The position numbers and the translations under genes were made by a program. From Parvularculaceae bacterium (GTDB lineage Bacteria > Pseudomonadota > Alphaproteobacteria > Caulobacterales > Parvularculaceae): 64,000 nucleotides of DNA. Under the pieces are notes generated by a model. The model was not told the origin of the DNA. It saw only the letters and a program-made list of their open reading frames with translations, and searched no databases. Below, in pieces: positions 10,616 to 21,000 of this stretch. Every line of letters begins with the position of its first letter. Positions within the stretch are counted from its first letter, which is position 1. The stretch lies in assembly GCA_021776465.1 (NCBI GenBank), contig JAJFFU010000222.1, positions 1 to 64,000 of the forward strand, read 5' to 3'.

Positions 10616-11244
10616 CGCAGGAACACCCCATCCTCTATTCCTTTCGCCGATGCCCCTACGCCATGCGGGCTCGCATGGGCATCGCCATCAGCGGGACGCC
10701 CGTGCGCCTGCGCGAGGTTCTTTTGCGAGACAAACCGGAAGAGATGATCGCGGCCTCGCCGAAAGGCACGGTGCCTGTACTGATTGTCGGCGACAACGTA
10801 ATCGACGAAAGCCTCGCCGTCATGGACTGGGCGCTGGCGAAGAACGATCCGGAAGGATGGTTGGGTCCAGACAATGGAGCCGAATTAATCGCGACCTGCG
10901 ATGGCGATTTCAAACACCATCTCGACCGTTACAAATACGCAACGCGCTATGACGACGTCGACCCGGAAGACCACCGCGCCCAAGGCGTCAAATTTCTGGA
11001 AACGCTTGCCGCCCGCCTTGCGGATAAACCCTTCCTGTGCGGCGAAAAGCGCACCCGCGTCGACATCGCGATTTTCCCATTCATACGCCAGTTCCGCATC
11101 GCTGACATGGATTGGTTTGACGCGAATGCACCGGCGCCCGTGCGAGACTGGTTGGCGCGACTGGCTTCATCATCACTCTTTGAACGCATTATGGCGAAGT
11201 ATCCGCAATGGAAGGAAACCGGCGAAGAGAATTCTTTTCCATAA
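10612..11244 (+). CDS. glutathione S-transferase family protein
   Basis: LYSFRRCPYAMRARMGI thioredoxin-like N-terminus and a GST C-terminal domain. Confidence 0.85.
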   Translation: MTQEHPILYSFRRCPYAMRARMGIAISGTPVRLREVLLRDKPEEMIAASPKGTVPVLIVGDNVIDESLAVMDWALAKNDPEGWLGPDNGAELIATCDGDFKHHLDRYKYATRYDDVDPEDHRAQGVKFLETLAARLADKPFLCGEKRTRVDIAIFPFIRQFRIADMDWFDANAPAPVRDWLARLASSSLFERIMAKYPQWKETGEENSFP

Positions 11245-11478
11245 ACATTAAGTCGCGTGATAATGTTCCGCCGCCAGAACACAACGCCTGCACCCAGCGC
11301 ACGTTAAGCATCTAACTCAATTGCCACTGTGTTTTTGCCGCGTGTTTTTACCGCTGAAAGCGGCGGAGTTCGCACTTGCAAACATGATTGTCGTGTTGGC
11401 TTCACTCCTGTAGAATGCCCTTAATCAGGGGGCGGCGTTCGCGCCGTATGGGCAGTCAGTAAACGTATCACATATTGG

Positions 11479-13173
11479 ATGCGCAGAGTAATCTGTGCGT
11501 GGTCATGGCTATTCGTTTTGAATGCCGCCGCCGCACAAAATCCAATTGTCGAAGGGGCGGACGCGAGTACACGCTTGTCGCTCGGCGGCGAAATTGTCGG
11601 GCGACGCACCCGCAGCGGCGCCGAAAGCGGCTTTCGCGAACCAGTTTTCGTTTACGCCGCTTATGGCCATTTTACACCGTCGAATTTACCGACGCCGTTT
11701 GTCTTGCGCCAACTGGACATCGAAAATGCGCCGAACGATACGCCGCAACCCTTACGCCATTTGTATGCGGATTTGTTAGGGCGAAGTGTGGACGCCAAGA
11801 ACCTCGCCAAAGTCGCCTACAAAATTACCCGTCATAACGCAGACGCGGGGTTCCCGGCGCGAATTGCCTATATTCCCGATCAGGATTTCCAGAACGGGCT
11901 TGTCAAAGTGTCCGTCTCCAGCGGCGCCGTGGGCGTCGTTGAATTTGTGGGCGCCGAGGGCCGGACTTTAAAATATTTGCGCTCGCTCGCTTCCATGCTG
12001 ACCGAGGAAAGCCCGCTCCGCGCCGAAACCCTTGTTCGCTTTAAACACCTCGCCAATCAAGTTCCGGGCGTTTCCTGCACGGTTGCGATCACCCCATCGC
12101 CAAACCCGCTGGAGCCGCCGCGCCTCGTTGTGACCGTTAAACAGGAACGCTTTGCATCTAATAATTTTTTCGACAACAGAGCCCCGCGTGGGATCGGACG
12201 AAAAATTGTCTCGTCTAATATCATCGCGCGCGGACTGGCCACAGGAACTGATGAACTCGACCTTCAACTGCTCCACAATACCGGGCGCGGCAACGCCTAT
12301 CTGTTAATCGCCACCTACACATCTGTGTTGAACGAGCGAGGCCTGACCGCGGCGTTCGACTTTTTTCGCTCCGATTTTTCGCCGTCGCTCTTCGGGCCAG
12401 CGCCGCCGGTCCTCAATATTGTCAATGAAAATTACGCTTTCAGTTTGTCGCAACCAGTTTTGATGACCGAACGCCTGCAATTGTCCGCGAATGCGGGCCT
12501 CGCCATTCTTCATGCGCAGCGCTCGGTCAACGGCCCGCTGCAGGTGCGCGATCGGCGGCGCGTCTCAAGTCTCGGGTTTGAGCTTGATGCGCAGGACGTC
12601 TGGGGCGGCGTCAATTATGTTTCGCTGCAATGGCGCCATGGCTGGGATGTTTTTAACGCGACCGCCCGCGGAACGCCGCTCGCCAGCCGCCTTGGTAATG
12701 GCGCAGAATTCTCGACATTCATTTTGGAAGTCGAACGCGACCAAAAGGTCGGCAATTTCGCCAAACTCAAACTCGCCACATGGACGCAAGCCTCAACGCA
12801 ATCGCTCTATGAAACCGACCAATGCGTTTATGGCGGGCGCGACTTCGGCCTCGGCCACGAATTTGAAGCGCTCTATGGTGATCATTGTTTTCTCGGCTTG
12901 CTGGAGTTGCGCACCAAACCCATCAGCCTACTCGCCGGCGCAAACGCTGCACCCTACGCCTTTATCGACGGCGCCGTCATCGGCTTCACCGGTGTCCCCG
13001 ACGCCGCCGCGCGCCCCTTCGACGCGCTAATGTCCGCCGGCGGCGGCATACGGTTTAAACTCAACAAAATTGTAAGCGCCCGCGTCGAAGCCAACTGGCC
13101 GCTGCGGCGCTCCGGCATAGACTTCTCCGCCAGCGAAGAACGGTTGTATTTCAGGCTGGATGCGGATTTTTAG
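11479..13173 (+). CDS. ShlB/FhaC/HecB (TpsB/POTRA-type) outer-membrane secretion protein
   Basis: Signal peptide, POTRA-like N-terminus (IAYIPDQDFQNGLVKVSVSSGAVGVVEFVG), beta-barrel-like C-terminus ending YFRLDADF. Confidence 0.8.
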   Translation: MRRVICAWSWLFVLNAAAAQNPIVEGADASTRLSLGGEIVGRRTRSGAESGFREPVFVYAAYGHFTPSNLPTPFVLRQLDIENAPNDTPQPLRHLYADLLGRSVDAKNLAKVAYKITRHNADAGFPARIAYIPDQDFQNGLVKVSVSSGAVGVVEFVGAEGRTLKYLRSLASMLTEESPLRAETLVRFKHLANQVPGVSCTVAITPSPNPLEPPRLVVTVKQERFASNNFFDNRAPRGIGRKIVSSNIIARGLATGTDELDLQLLHNTGRGNAYLLIATYTSVLNERGLTAAFDFFRSDFSPSLFGPAPPVLNIVNENYAFSLSQPVLMTERLQLSANAGLAILHAQRSVNGPLQVRDRRRVSSLGFELDAQDVWGGVNYVSLQWRHGWDVFNATARGTPLASRLGNGAEFSTFILEVERDQKVGNFAKLKLATWTQASTQSLYETDQCVYGGRDFGLGHEFEALYGDHCFLGLLELRTKPISLLAGANAAPYAFIDGAVIGFTGVPDAAARPFDALMSAGGGIRFKLNKIVSARVEANWPLRRSGIDFSASEERLYFRLDADF

Positions 13174-13195
13174 GGGGCGTTTGAACCGAGTTCTC

Positions 13196-13312
13196 CGTCA
13201 TCCCGGGCGCGCTGCAACATGAAATGTTGCTGCGCAGAACCGGGACCGGTTGCAGCGAGCGATCCCGTGTCTGCGCAGCAGCGCTTCGCGCCGCAGCGCG
13301 CACGGGAAGACG
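13196..13312. repeat. REP/MITE-like palindromic repeat, copy A
   Basis: Begins CGTCATCCCG and ends CGGGAAGACG; contains GCGCTGCAACAT-GAA-ATGTTGCTGCGC and a second imperfect hairpin starting CCCGTG. Confidence 0.85.
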
Positions 13313-13314
13313 CG

Positions 13315-13602
13315 TTATTGATTGATGCTAGGGAAGCGATCCACCCAGTCAGGGTTTTCTTTCTCGATCAGCGCAACTTTCCAAGCCCGGCGCCATTTCT
13401 TAATCCGCTTTTCCGCAACGATTGCATCTTCGATGTCGTCAAACTGTTCGCAGTAAACCAGACGTGTCAGCCCGTAACGCTTGCAGAACGCAGAGCCGCC
13501 GCCCTCACGATGTTGATAGATCCGCGCAGCCAGATCGGAGCAAACGCCCGTATAAATCGGCCCGTCCTTTTTGTTGCTCATAAAATAAACAAAGCCGCCC
13601 AT
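13315..13602 (-). CDS. GIY-YIG nuclease family protein
   Basis: MGGFVYFMSNKKDGPIYTGVCSDLAARIYQHREG...SAFCKRYGLTRLVYCEQF; YFM/IYTG core typical of small GIY-YIG proteins. Confidence 0.92.
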   Translation of the reverse strand: MGGFVYFMSNKKDGPIYTGVCSDLAARIYQHREGGGSAFCKRYGLTRLVYCEQFDDIEDAIVAEKRIKKWRRAWKVALIEKENPDWVDRFPSINQ

Positions 13603-13614
13603 ACCCCAGCCTCA

Positions 13615-13741
13615 CGTCATCCCGGGCGCGCCGCAATATAAAATATTGCGGCGCAGAACCGGGATCGAATGCGGTGACAACGCGACAACGATCCCGTGTC
13701 TGCGCAGCAGCGCTCCGCGCCGCAGCGCGCACGGGATGACG
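13615..13741. repeat. REP/MITE-like palindromic repeat, copy B
   Basis: Perfect 10-bp terminal inverted repeat CGTCATCCCG/CGGGATGACG; internal perfect 12-bp stem GCGCCGCAATAT-AAA-ATATTGCGGCGC. Confidence 0.87.
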
Positions 13742-13746
13742 ACGCT

Positions 13747-15162
13747 CTAAACATGCACCACACGCCCATAAGCATCCAGCACGCTCTCATGCATCATCTC
13801 TGACAGCGTCGGATGCGGGAATACCGCGTGCATCAGATCCTGCTCGACGAGTTCCGCTGAGCGCGCCAACCCAAACCCCTGAATGAGTTCGGTGACTTCC
13901 GCGCCGATCATGTGGGCGCCCAATAGCTCGCCGGTCTTTTCGTCGAAGATAGTTTTGACCATGCCTTCGGGCTCGCCCAGCGCGATGGCTTTGCCGTTGC
14001 CGTTGAAGGGGAAGCGGCCGACCTTGACCTTGTGGCCGGCTTCCTTGGCTTTTTCTTCGGTCAGGCCAACGCTGGCGATCTGCGGCTGGCAATAGGTGCA
14101 GCCCGGAATGTTGGTGACCTCCAGCGGGTGGACATCCTTGACGCCGGCGATCTTCTCTACACAGATCACCCCTTCATGGGACGCCTTGTGGGCAAGCCAC
14201 GGCGCGCCGACGACATCACCAATCGCGTAAAGACCGGGCACGCCCGTCGCCAGCCATTGATCGACAACAATATGTCCGCGGTCGACTTTCGCACCCACCG
14301 CTTCCAGCCCGAGGTTTTCCGTATTGCCGACAATGCCGACGGCGAGCACGACGCGTTCGGCCTCAACCGTTTCGCTTTTGCCGTCCTTGGTCTTGATGGT
14401 CGCCTTGGCGAGCTTGCCGGATGTGTCGAGCTTTTCCACCTGCGCGCCGGTCATGATCTTCATGCCCTGCTTCTGGAACGCCTTGTCGGCGAAAGAGGAA
14501 ATCTCTTTGTCTTCGACAGGCAGGATGCGGTCGAGCATTTCAACGATGGTCACGTCCGCGCCAAGCGCATTGTAGAAACTCGCGAACTCAATGCCGATGG
14601 CGCCGGAGCCGATGACGAGGAGCGACTTCGGCATGATGTCGGGGACCATCGCTTCCTTGGCGGTCCAGACGAACTTGCCGTCGGGCTCCAGCCCTGCTTG
14701 CGGGATGGTGCGCGCCCGCGCGCCCGTGGCGAGGATGACGTGTTTGGCTTTGACCGTGTCTTCGCCCGATTTGGTTTTCACCTTCACAAGCGGCGCGGCG
14801 CCACCTTTGGCGAGCGTCGCGTCGCCCTCGATCACGGTGATCTTGTTCTTCTTCATGAGGTAACCGATGCCGCCGGAGAGCTTGCCCGCCACCTTGCGCG
14901 AGCGCTTGACGACTTTCTCAATGTCGAAGCCGACATTGTCCGCCGTCAGGCCAAATTCCTCCGCGTGTTTCATATTGGTATAGACTTCCGACGTCCGCAG
15001 CAGCGCCTTGGTGGGGATGCAGCCCCAGTTGAGGCAAACTCCGCCCAGCGCATCGCGCTCAATGATCGCCGTTTTCATCCCCAGCTGTGCGGCGCGAATG
15101 GCGGCCACATACCCGCCCGGGCCGGAACCGATTACGACGAGATCTACGGAATGGTCGGTCAT
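13747..15162 (-). CDS. lpdA: dihydrolipoyl dehydrogenase
   Basis: VVIGSGPGGYVAAIRAAQLG, redox motif GGVCLNWGCIPTKALL, C-terminal HPHPTLSE. Confidence 0.97.
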   Translation of the reverse strand: MTDHSVDLVVIGSGPGGYVAAIRAAQLGMKTAIIERDALGGVCLNWGCIPTKALLRTSEVYTNMKHAEEFGLTADNVGFDIEKVVKRSRKVAGKLSGGIGYLMKKNKITVIEGDATLAKGGAAPLVKVKTKSGEDTVKAKHVILATGARARTIPQAGLEPDGKFVWTAKEAMVPDIMPKSLLVIGSGAIGIEFASFYNALGADVTIVEMLDRILPVEDKEISSFADKAFQKQGMKIMTGAQVEKLDTSGKLAKATIKTKDGKSETVEAERVVLAVGIVGNTENLGLEAVGAKVDRGHIVVDQWLATGVPGLYAIGDVVGAPWLAHKASHEGVICVEKIAGVKDVHPLEVTNIPGCTYCQPQIASVGLTEEKAKEAGHKVKVGRFPFNGNGKAIALGEPEGMVKTIFDEKTGELLGAHMIGAEVTELIQGFGLARSAELVEQDLMHAVFPHPTLSEMMHESVLDAYGRVVHV

Positions 15163-15306
15163 TTTTCGTGTCTTTCTTCAACGTGATTTTGTCACTGCGC
15201 GTTTACTGTTCGGGCCCCTTGGCGGCCGCCGCGATTGGCGCGACTATAGCGGCGACACGAGACAAGAAAACCCGGAAAGCCCCTCATAAACCTAAGGAGA
15301 CCCCAA

Positions 15307-15702
15307 ATGATCAATTATATTCTCTGGGCGTTGCTTTTGTATTTTGCGTACATCGCCGTTCACGCAGTCCTGAAACTGACTTCCAGCAAGGGCGACAGCA
15401 ATCTGCTGGCCGTCAGCCTCGGGCCCCGCGACACGGTGCTGGAAAAATCCGTCACGTCCCAACGCTGCGGGCGCGCCCAGCGCAACATGGAGGAAGCGCT
15501 GTTCTTCTTCCTGCCGCTGGCGCTGCTCCTCATCATCACAAATAAAGCGGATGGCATGGCGCTCACCGGCGCGTTGATTTTTGTGATCGCACGGGCCGCT
15601 TACCTGCCGGCCTATTTCATGGGCGTATTCGCTGTTCGCACGCTCGTCTGGACGGGCGGCGTCGTTGGTCTCGTGATGATGGCGCTTCGCCTCACCAGTT
15701 AA
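15307..15702 (+). CDS. MAPEG family protein
   Basis: Small four-TM protein with RAQRNMEEALFFFLPLALLL. Confidence 0.8.
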   Translation: MINYILWALLLYFAYIAVHAVLKLTSSKGDSNLLAVSLGPRDTVLEKSVTSQRCGRAQRNMEEALFFFLPLALLLIITNKADGMALTGALIFVIARAAYLPAYFMGVFAVRTLVWTGGVVGLVMMALRLTS

Positions 15703-15715
15703 AAGGAAACAGCCC

Positions 15716-16642
15716 ATGACAATCAAAGCGCTCCGCACACCCGACGACCGGTTCGAAAATCTCGATGGCTGGCTCTATGCGCCCAATTATGTTGACGACC
15801 TTGCGGGCTATGAAAGTCTGCGCATGCACTATGTTGATGAGGGCCCGAAAGACGCCGGCGTCACATTCCTGTGCATTCATGGCGAGCCGTCATGGGCTTA
15901 TCTTTTTCGCAAGATGATCCCTGCCTTTACTGGCGCCGGTCATCGCGCCGTCGCGGTCGATCTTTTCGGGTTTGGTCGTTCAGACAAGCCGGTGGGCGAT
16001 GAGACCTATACGTATCACTTTCATCGCAACGCCCTCCTCGCTTTTGTCGAGAAGCTCGATCTGAAAAATGTCTGCCTTGTTGTGCAGGATTGGGGTGGAT
16101 TGTTGGGGCTGACGTTGCCGATGGCGGCGCCGGCGCGGTATTCGCGGCTCATCGTCATGAACACCGGCCTCCCCGGCGGCGAAGAGGCCGGCCAGGGGTT
16201 CGCCGCCTGGCGCGCGTACAACCGAGCCAATCCCGATCTCGATGTGGGCGGACTGATGAAACGGACAACGCCGATCCTCACCGATGCGGAGGTCGCCGCC
16301 TACAATGCGCCGTTCCCGGATCAATCCTTCAAAGGCGGCGTGCGCCGCTTCCCTGAACTCGTCATGCTGAAGGAAGAGGGCAAGGACTTAACGCCATTGT
16401 CCGCCGAGGGCGTTGAAACATCGCTTGCTGCGCGCAAATTCTGGCATGAGGACTGGACTGGCGAGGCGTTTATGGCCATCGGCATGCAAGACCCTGTGCT
16501 CGGGCCCAAGGCAATGCACATTCTGAAAAAGATCATCAAGAATTGTCCGGAACCGGTGGAGATCGCCGAGGCCGGTCACTTCGTTCAGGAATGGGGCGAA
16601 CCGATTGCGGTCGCCGCGCTAGAAAAATTCGGGATCGCGTAG
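15716..16642 (+). CDS. haloalkane dehalogenase-like alpha/beta hydrolase
   Basis: CIHGEPSWAYLFRKM (oxyanion/halide Trp region), VVQDWGGLLG nucleophile Asp, late EAGHFVQEWGE His. Confidence 0.85.
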   Translation: MTIKALRTPDDRFENLDGWLYAPNYVDDLAGYESLRMHYVDEGPKDAGVTFLCIHGEPSWAYLFRKMIPAFTGAGHRAVAVDLFGFGRSDKPVGDETYTYHFHRNALLAFVEKLDLKNVCLVVQDWGGLLGLTLPMAAPARYSRLIVMNTGLPGGEEAGQGFAAWRAYNRANPDLDVGGLMKRTTPILTDAEVAAYNAPFPDQSFKGGVRRFPELVMLKEEGKDLTPLSAEGVETSLAARKFWHEDWTGEAFMAIGMQDPVLGPKAMHILKKIIKNCPEPVEIAEAGHFVQEWGEPIAVAALEKFGIA

Positions 16643-16707
16643 CGCGGCGAGAGTCTAATTTTCAAAAAACGCAATGAAAAGCGCAGCGACCGAAACTCGA
16701 TTACGCA

Positions 16708-18096
16708 TTAATCGATTCCTTCCTCGCGGCCGCCTTCAAGACCACGCTCATGCGCGACTGTTGGCGCACCAACGGCAAGATGGAGGTCAACAAACGACGC
16801 GGCAAGGTCCGCTTGCGAATCGACATAGGATTGACGGCTCGAAATGAGCGTGCGCTGCGTGTCGAGAATGTCGATGAAGGTCGCAAGCCCTTCCTTGTAA
16901 AGACTGTTTATTTGCCCATAGGCCCGCGCGCTTTCGTCAACGGCATTTTTCAATTCAGCGCGCTGATCTGCTGTGTTTTGGACGCTGGCGAGCGCTGTTT
17001 CGGTTTCACTTACCGCCCGAAGCAGGGATTGTTTGTATTCGTTCAACGCAATGTCGGCCCGGTATTCAGCCGCAGCGACTTCGGCGCGCCGGCGTCCTGC
17101 ATCGAACAGCGGAATATCGAGATTGGCCGCGACGAGCCCGATAAGGGAGTCACCAATATTTGCGCTGGTCGCGTCAGCCGTGATCTGCGCCGGCAATTGC
17201 AAGCGCGGATAAAGATCTGCTTTTTCGATACCGATTGCGGCCGTCGCGGCAACAAGCGCCGCCTCCGCCGCCCGCAAATCCGCGCGGCGACGCAGGAGGT
17301 CGGCCGGCGCCGCGATGGGCGGCCCGCCAGCAAAAGACGGGATTTGATCCGTCGATATTAAATCGCTGACGGCGTATTCGCCGATTAGCACGGCAAGCGC
17401 GTTTTCGGCGCGTACCCGCGCTGTTTCGAGGCCGCCGCGTTGGGCCCGTGTGCCGGCCAGATCAGCGGCGGCGCGGCGAACATCAAGGTCTGGCGACAAT
17501 CCGGCGGACTGACGCGCTTTGACGATTTCAAGTGTCTGGTTTTGCAGTTCCAGCGACTGATCAAGCAGCGCCAATCGCGCTTCTGCGCGGCGAAACTCTA
17601 TATAAAGACTAGCGACAGAAGCGGCGGTTATCCTGCGGACATCTTCAACAGAAAACGCTTCAGCATCCGCCAGCGCGACCGCATTTTGTATGCGCCTGCG
17701 CTGCCCGCCGAAAAGATCCGGCGTAAACGACAAGAACCCGCCAATTTCAGCGCCGTCATTCGTCGCGCCGCGAAAATCGGTTTGCGTATTTGCACTGGCG
17801 CCAGCGTCGAATGTCGGCGCCAGATCCGAGCGCTCGGCGCGGATGAACGCTTGCGCCTCACCGAGGCGGGCCAGAGCAACAGCAACGTCAAGATTGTCGT
17901 CAAGCGCCTTCCCAACGAGCGCGTTCAGCGTTTGGTCTTCAAAGCCGCGCCACCACAACGCATCCGATGACGCCGGTTGTGGGGATTGCGTCCGATAAGC
18001 GGCGGGCGTGGCAAATTCGGGCGCACGATACTCCGGTCCAACCGCGCAACCCGCAAGGCCAACCGCGGCGCAGAAGGAAAACAAGGACATTCGCAT
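16708..18096 (-). CDS. RND efflux system outer-membrane lipoprotein (NodT/OprM family)
   Basis: Lipobox LAGCAVGPEYRAPE; TolC-like repeats; downstream of an RND permease. Confidence 0.9.
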   Translation of the reverse strand: MRMSLFSFCAAVGLAGCAVGPEYRAPEFATPAAYRTQSPQPASSDALWWRGFEDQTLNALVGKALDDNLDVAVALARLGEAQAFIRAERSDLAPTFDAGASANTQTDFRGATNDGAEIGGFLSFTPDLFGGQRRRIQNAVALADAEAFSVEDVRRITAASVASLYIEFRRAEARLALLDQSLELQNQTLEIVKARQSAGLSPDLDVRRAAADLAGTRAQRGGLETARVRAENALAVLIGEYAVSDLISTDQIPSFAGGPPIAAPADLLRRRADLRAAEAALVAATAAIGIEKADLYPRLQLPAQITADATSANIGDSLIGLVAANLDIPLFDAGRRRAEVAAAEYRADIALNEYKQSLLRAVSETETALASVQNTADQRAELKNAVDESARAYGQINSLYKEGLATFIDILDTQRTLISSRQSYVDSQADLAASFVDLHLAVGAPTVAHERGLEGGREEGID

Positions 18097-21000
18097 TATG
18101 GCGACCCTTTGGGATCGGCCGACAACGAAACGCCTTTCGCAGACTCAAGCTCTTCTGCGAGTGACCGTGCGCCAACGGACCGGGGTGCACTGTGGCGAGC
18201 GACGGCAAGATAAATCACCGGGTTCAGGTACAGCGTAAATATAGCGGCGAGACCCAGCCCGCCAAAAACAACCCAACCAATAGACGTCCGCGCTTCCGCG
18301 CCCGCGCCGGTCGCAAGAACCAGCGGCAAAGCGCCCAGCACCGTCGAGATAAGCGTCATCATAATCGCGCGCATCCGCGTTGACGCCGCTTCAAAAACGG
18401 CGTCCCGCACGGATTTCCCTTCAGCGCGCAACTGGTCAGCGAATTCGACAATCAGGATGCCGTTTTTCGCCATCAGGCCGATCAGCATCACGAGCCCGAT
18501 CTGAGAGTATATATTCAGCGAAACGCCGGTCAGCATGAGCGCGTAAACCGCAGCAGCCATTCCAAACGGGACCGTCAGAAGAATCACAAACGGACTCGTC
18601 AGGCTTTCAAACTGCGCAACGAGCACCAGGAACACAATCGCGAATGCGAATGCATAGGTCAGCAAAAGCGCATTCGAGGTCTCGTCCAGAGCTTCGGCGT
18701 CACCCGTCAAAATGAGGTCTATGTTTTCGGGCAAAACATCCGCGGCGAGCGCACGAATTTCCGCGACCGCTTCGGCGAGACTTGCATCGCTTACGATTTC
18801 CGCATCGATCTCAATGGCCCGACGCTGTTCGGTGCGATCAAGCTCGGCCGCAACGCCTTCTTCGACCATTGTTGTCACAACAGATAACGGAATGAGGTGG
18901 CCGGCCGTCGACCGGACATAGAGATTGCGCAGATCGGATGGGTCAGTGATGGCGTCATTGCGTGCGGTTAGAAAAATGGGAACAGCCTGGTCATCGACGT
19001 TAAGGTCGACAATGTCTTCGCCGCCGACCATTGCGCGTAACGTCGTCGACAGCTCATCGAGCGGCACGCCGAGATCGGCGGCGCGGCGGCGATCGATCTT
19101 GATAGAAAGCTGTGGTTGCGTCGGTTGATAGGAGATTTCGATGTCGCCGAGAATTTCCGACCTGGCTTCGATCGCGGCGACTAAGTCACGGGCCGCTTCA
19201 AATATCTGCGGATAAGTCGGCCCGGTCAGCGCCACTTCCAGACCGCCGCCGCGCCCGCCGCCGCCAAGCTCAAGACTGTTCCGGCCAAAGACGCGAATGC
19301 GCGATCCCGGTATATCGGACAGGGCGCGATTTACATCGTCCATAATCTCCTGCTGACTACGTTCGCGTTCGTCCCAAGGCGCCAGCGGCGCCGAGATGTA
19401 AACTCGGTTCGGGTCATAGCGGCCGACAATTGTAAACAGCGAACGGATTTCGCCGCTGTCGAGGAACGGCTGCAACCGCTTTTCCATTTCATCGGACTGG
19501 CGTTCGGCGTAGTCGAGACCGACGCCGTCGGGGCCGGTCGCCATCATGTAAAATTCGCCGCGATCCTCGTCGGGCACGATCTCATTATCGAGCGCAAAAT
19601 AAGCGAATATGGCGCCAGCGGCGGCGACGACCGACACGGCGACCGTTACCTTGGGCCGATCCAGCGCCTTGCCGAGTGTCGTGTCATACCCGCGCGAAAT
19701 GACCCCGCCCCATCGGTTCAATCGCGACGGCTTATCTGATTTCGCATGCAAAGTGAGCCGCGCTGCGAGAGCCGGCACGATTGTCAAAGCCACGAAGGAC
19801 GAAACGACGACGGCCAGCGCGAGAACAAATCCGAATTCGCGAAACAGGCGCCCTGCCGTCGATGGCAGAAACGAAATCGGGACGAATACGGATACAAGAA
19901 CAACGGTTGTTGAAATGACCGCGAAAAACACCTGGCGCGCACCGAGCACGGCCGCCGCGCGCCGCCCAATGCCCTTTGCCTGCAAGCGTTGAATATTTTC
20001 GAGGACAACAATCGCATCGTCAACAATCAGTCCAGTCGCCAACACCAGCGCAAGCAGCGTCAGAAGGTTGATCGAAAACCCGAACAACCAGATCCCGGCG
20101 ACCGCACCGACCAGCGCCACGGGAATTGCCATGCTAGGCGCGAGCGCCGCCTGCCATTTTCCGAAAAAGAGCCAGATCGTGGCAACAACAATGACGATAG
20201 TAAAAAGTAGACTGCGCAAAACTTCGCCAACAGACTCCGAAATGAAGACGGCGTCATCGGAAGTGACCGCGATATCGACATTATCAAATCGATCATTGAG
20301 CTGATCGACTTTGCTCCGGACAGCGTCGGAAATCTGGATTGTGTTCGAGCGCGCCTGGCGGATCACGCCAAGGCCGATAATCGTTCGCCCGTCGAGGCGA
20401 ACGTAACTCCTTGCATCGGCCGGCGCAAAATAGGCGTCGGCAACATCGCCGATTTTCGTCTCACCGTCGATCACGACCTCTTCGATGAGCTCCGGCGTTG
20501 CGGCGCTCGCTTCAGCGCGGACAATCAATTCCTGGTCCTGCAATCGAAAACTGCCGACGGGTACGTCGAATGGCGCGTTCTGCAGCACGCCTGCTACATC
20601 GGCAATCGTGAGGCCGAAGCGGCTTAACCGCAATGGATCGACAACGACCCGCATCTGGCGCTCGCGTTCGCCAAACGGGTCAACGCTCGCAACGCCGCTA
20701 ACCGACAAAATTTCGGGAATGATATCGTTGTCGACAATGCGTGTCAGATCCTGTTCATTAAGCGTATTGCTCATAACCGCGAGTTGAATGATCGGTTGCG
20801 CATCCTGGTCCGACTTGGTGACAACAAGTTCTTCCACTCGGTCCGGCAAGTCGCGGACGACCCGGCTAACCGCTTCGCGAACATCAGCCGCGGCGACGTC
20901 GAGGTCAGTAGACGGACTGAACTCGGCGCGTAATCGCATTGAGTTTTCTTCGCTCGAAGAAGCGATATCCACAACACCGGAAACCCGCGCCACCGCGCCT

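Larger units (their letters stand above)
13196..13741. mobile_element. Putative composite unit: GIY-YIG gene bracketed by two palindromic repeats
   Basis: Repeat A ends 2 bp from the GIY-YIG stop codon and repeat B begins 12 bp before its start codon; both have terminal inverted repeats. Confidence 0.5.

Noticed and set aside
14032-15186. 384-aa + strand ORF
   Set aside because: Antisense to lpdA, which has clear full-length motifs; the translation (GRAxxD-rich, no family signature) looks like the shadow frame of a GC-rich gene.
16750-17970. + strand ORFs of 203 and 176 aa
   Set aside because: Antisense to the outer-membrane efflux lipoprotein gene, which has full-length family features.
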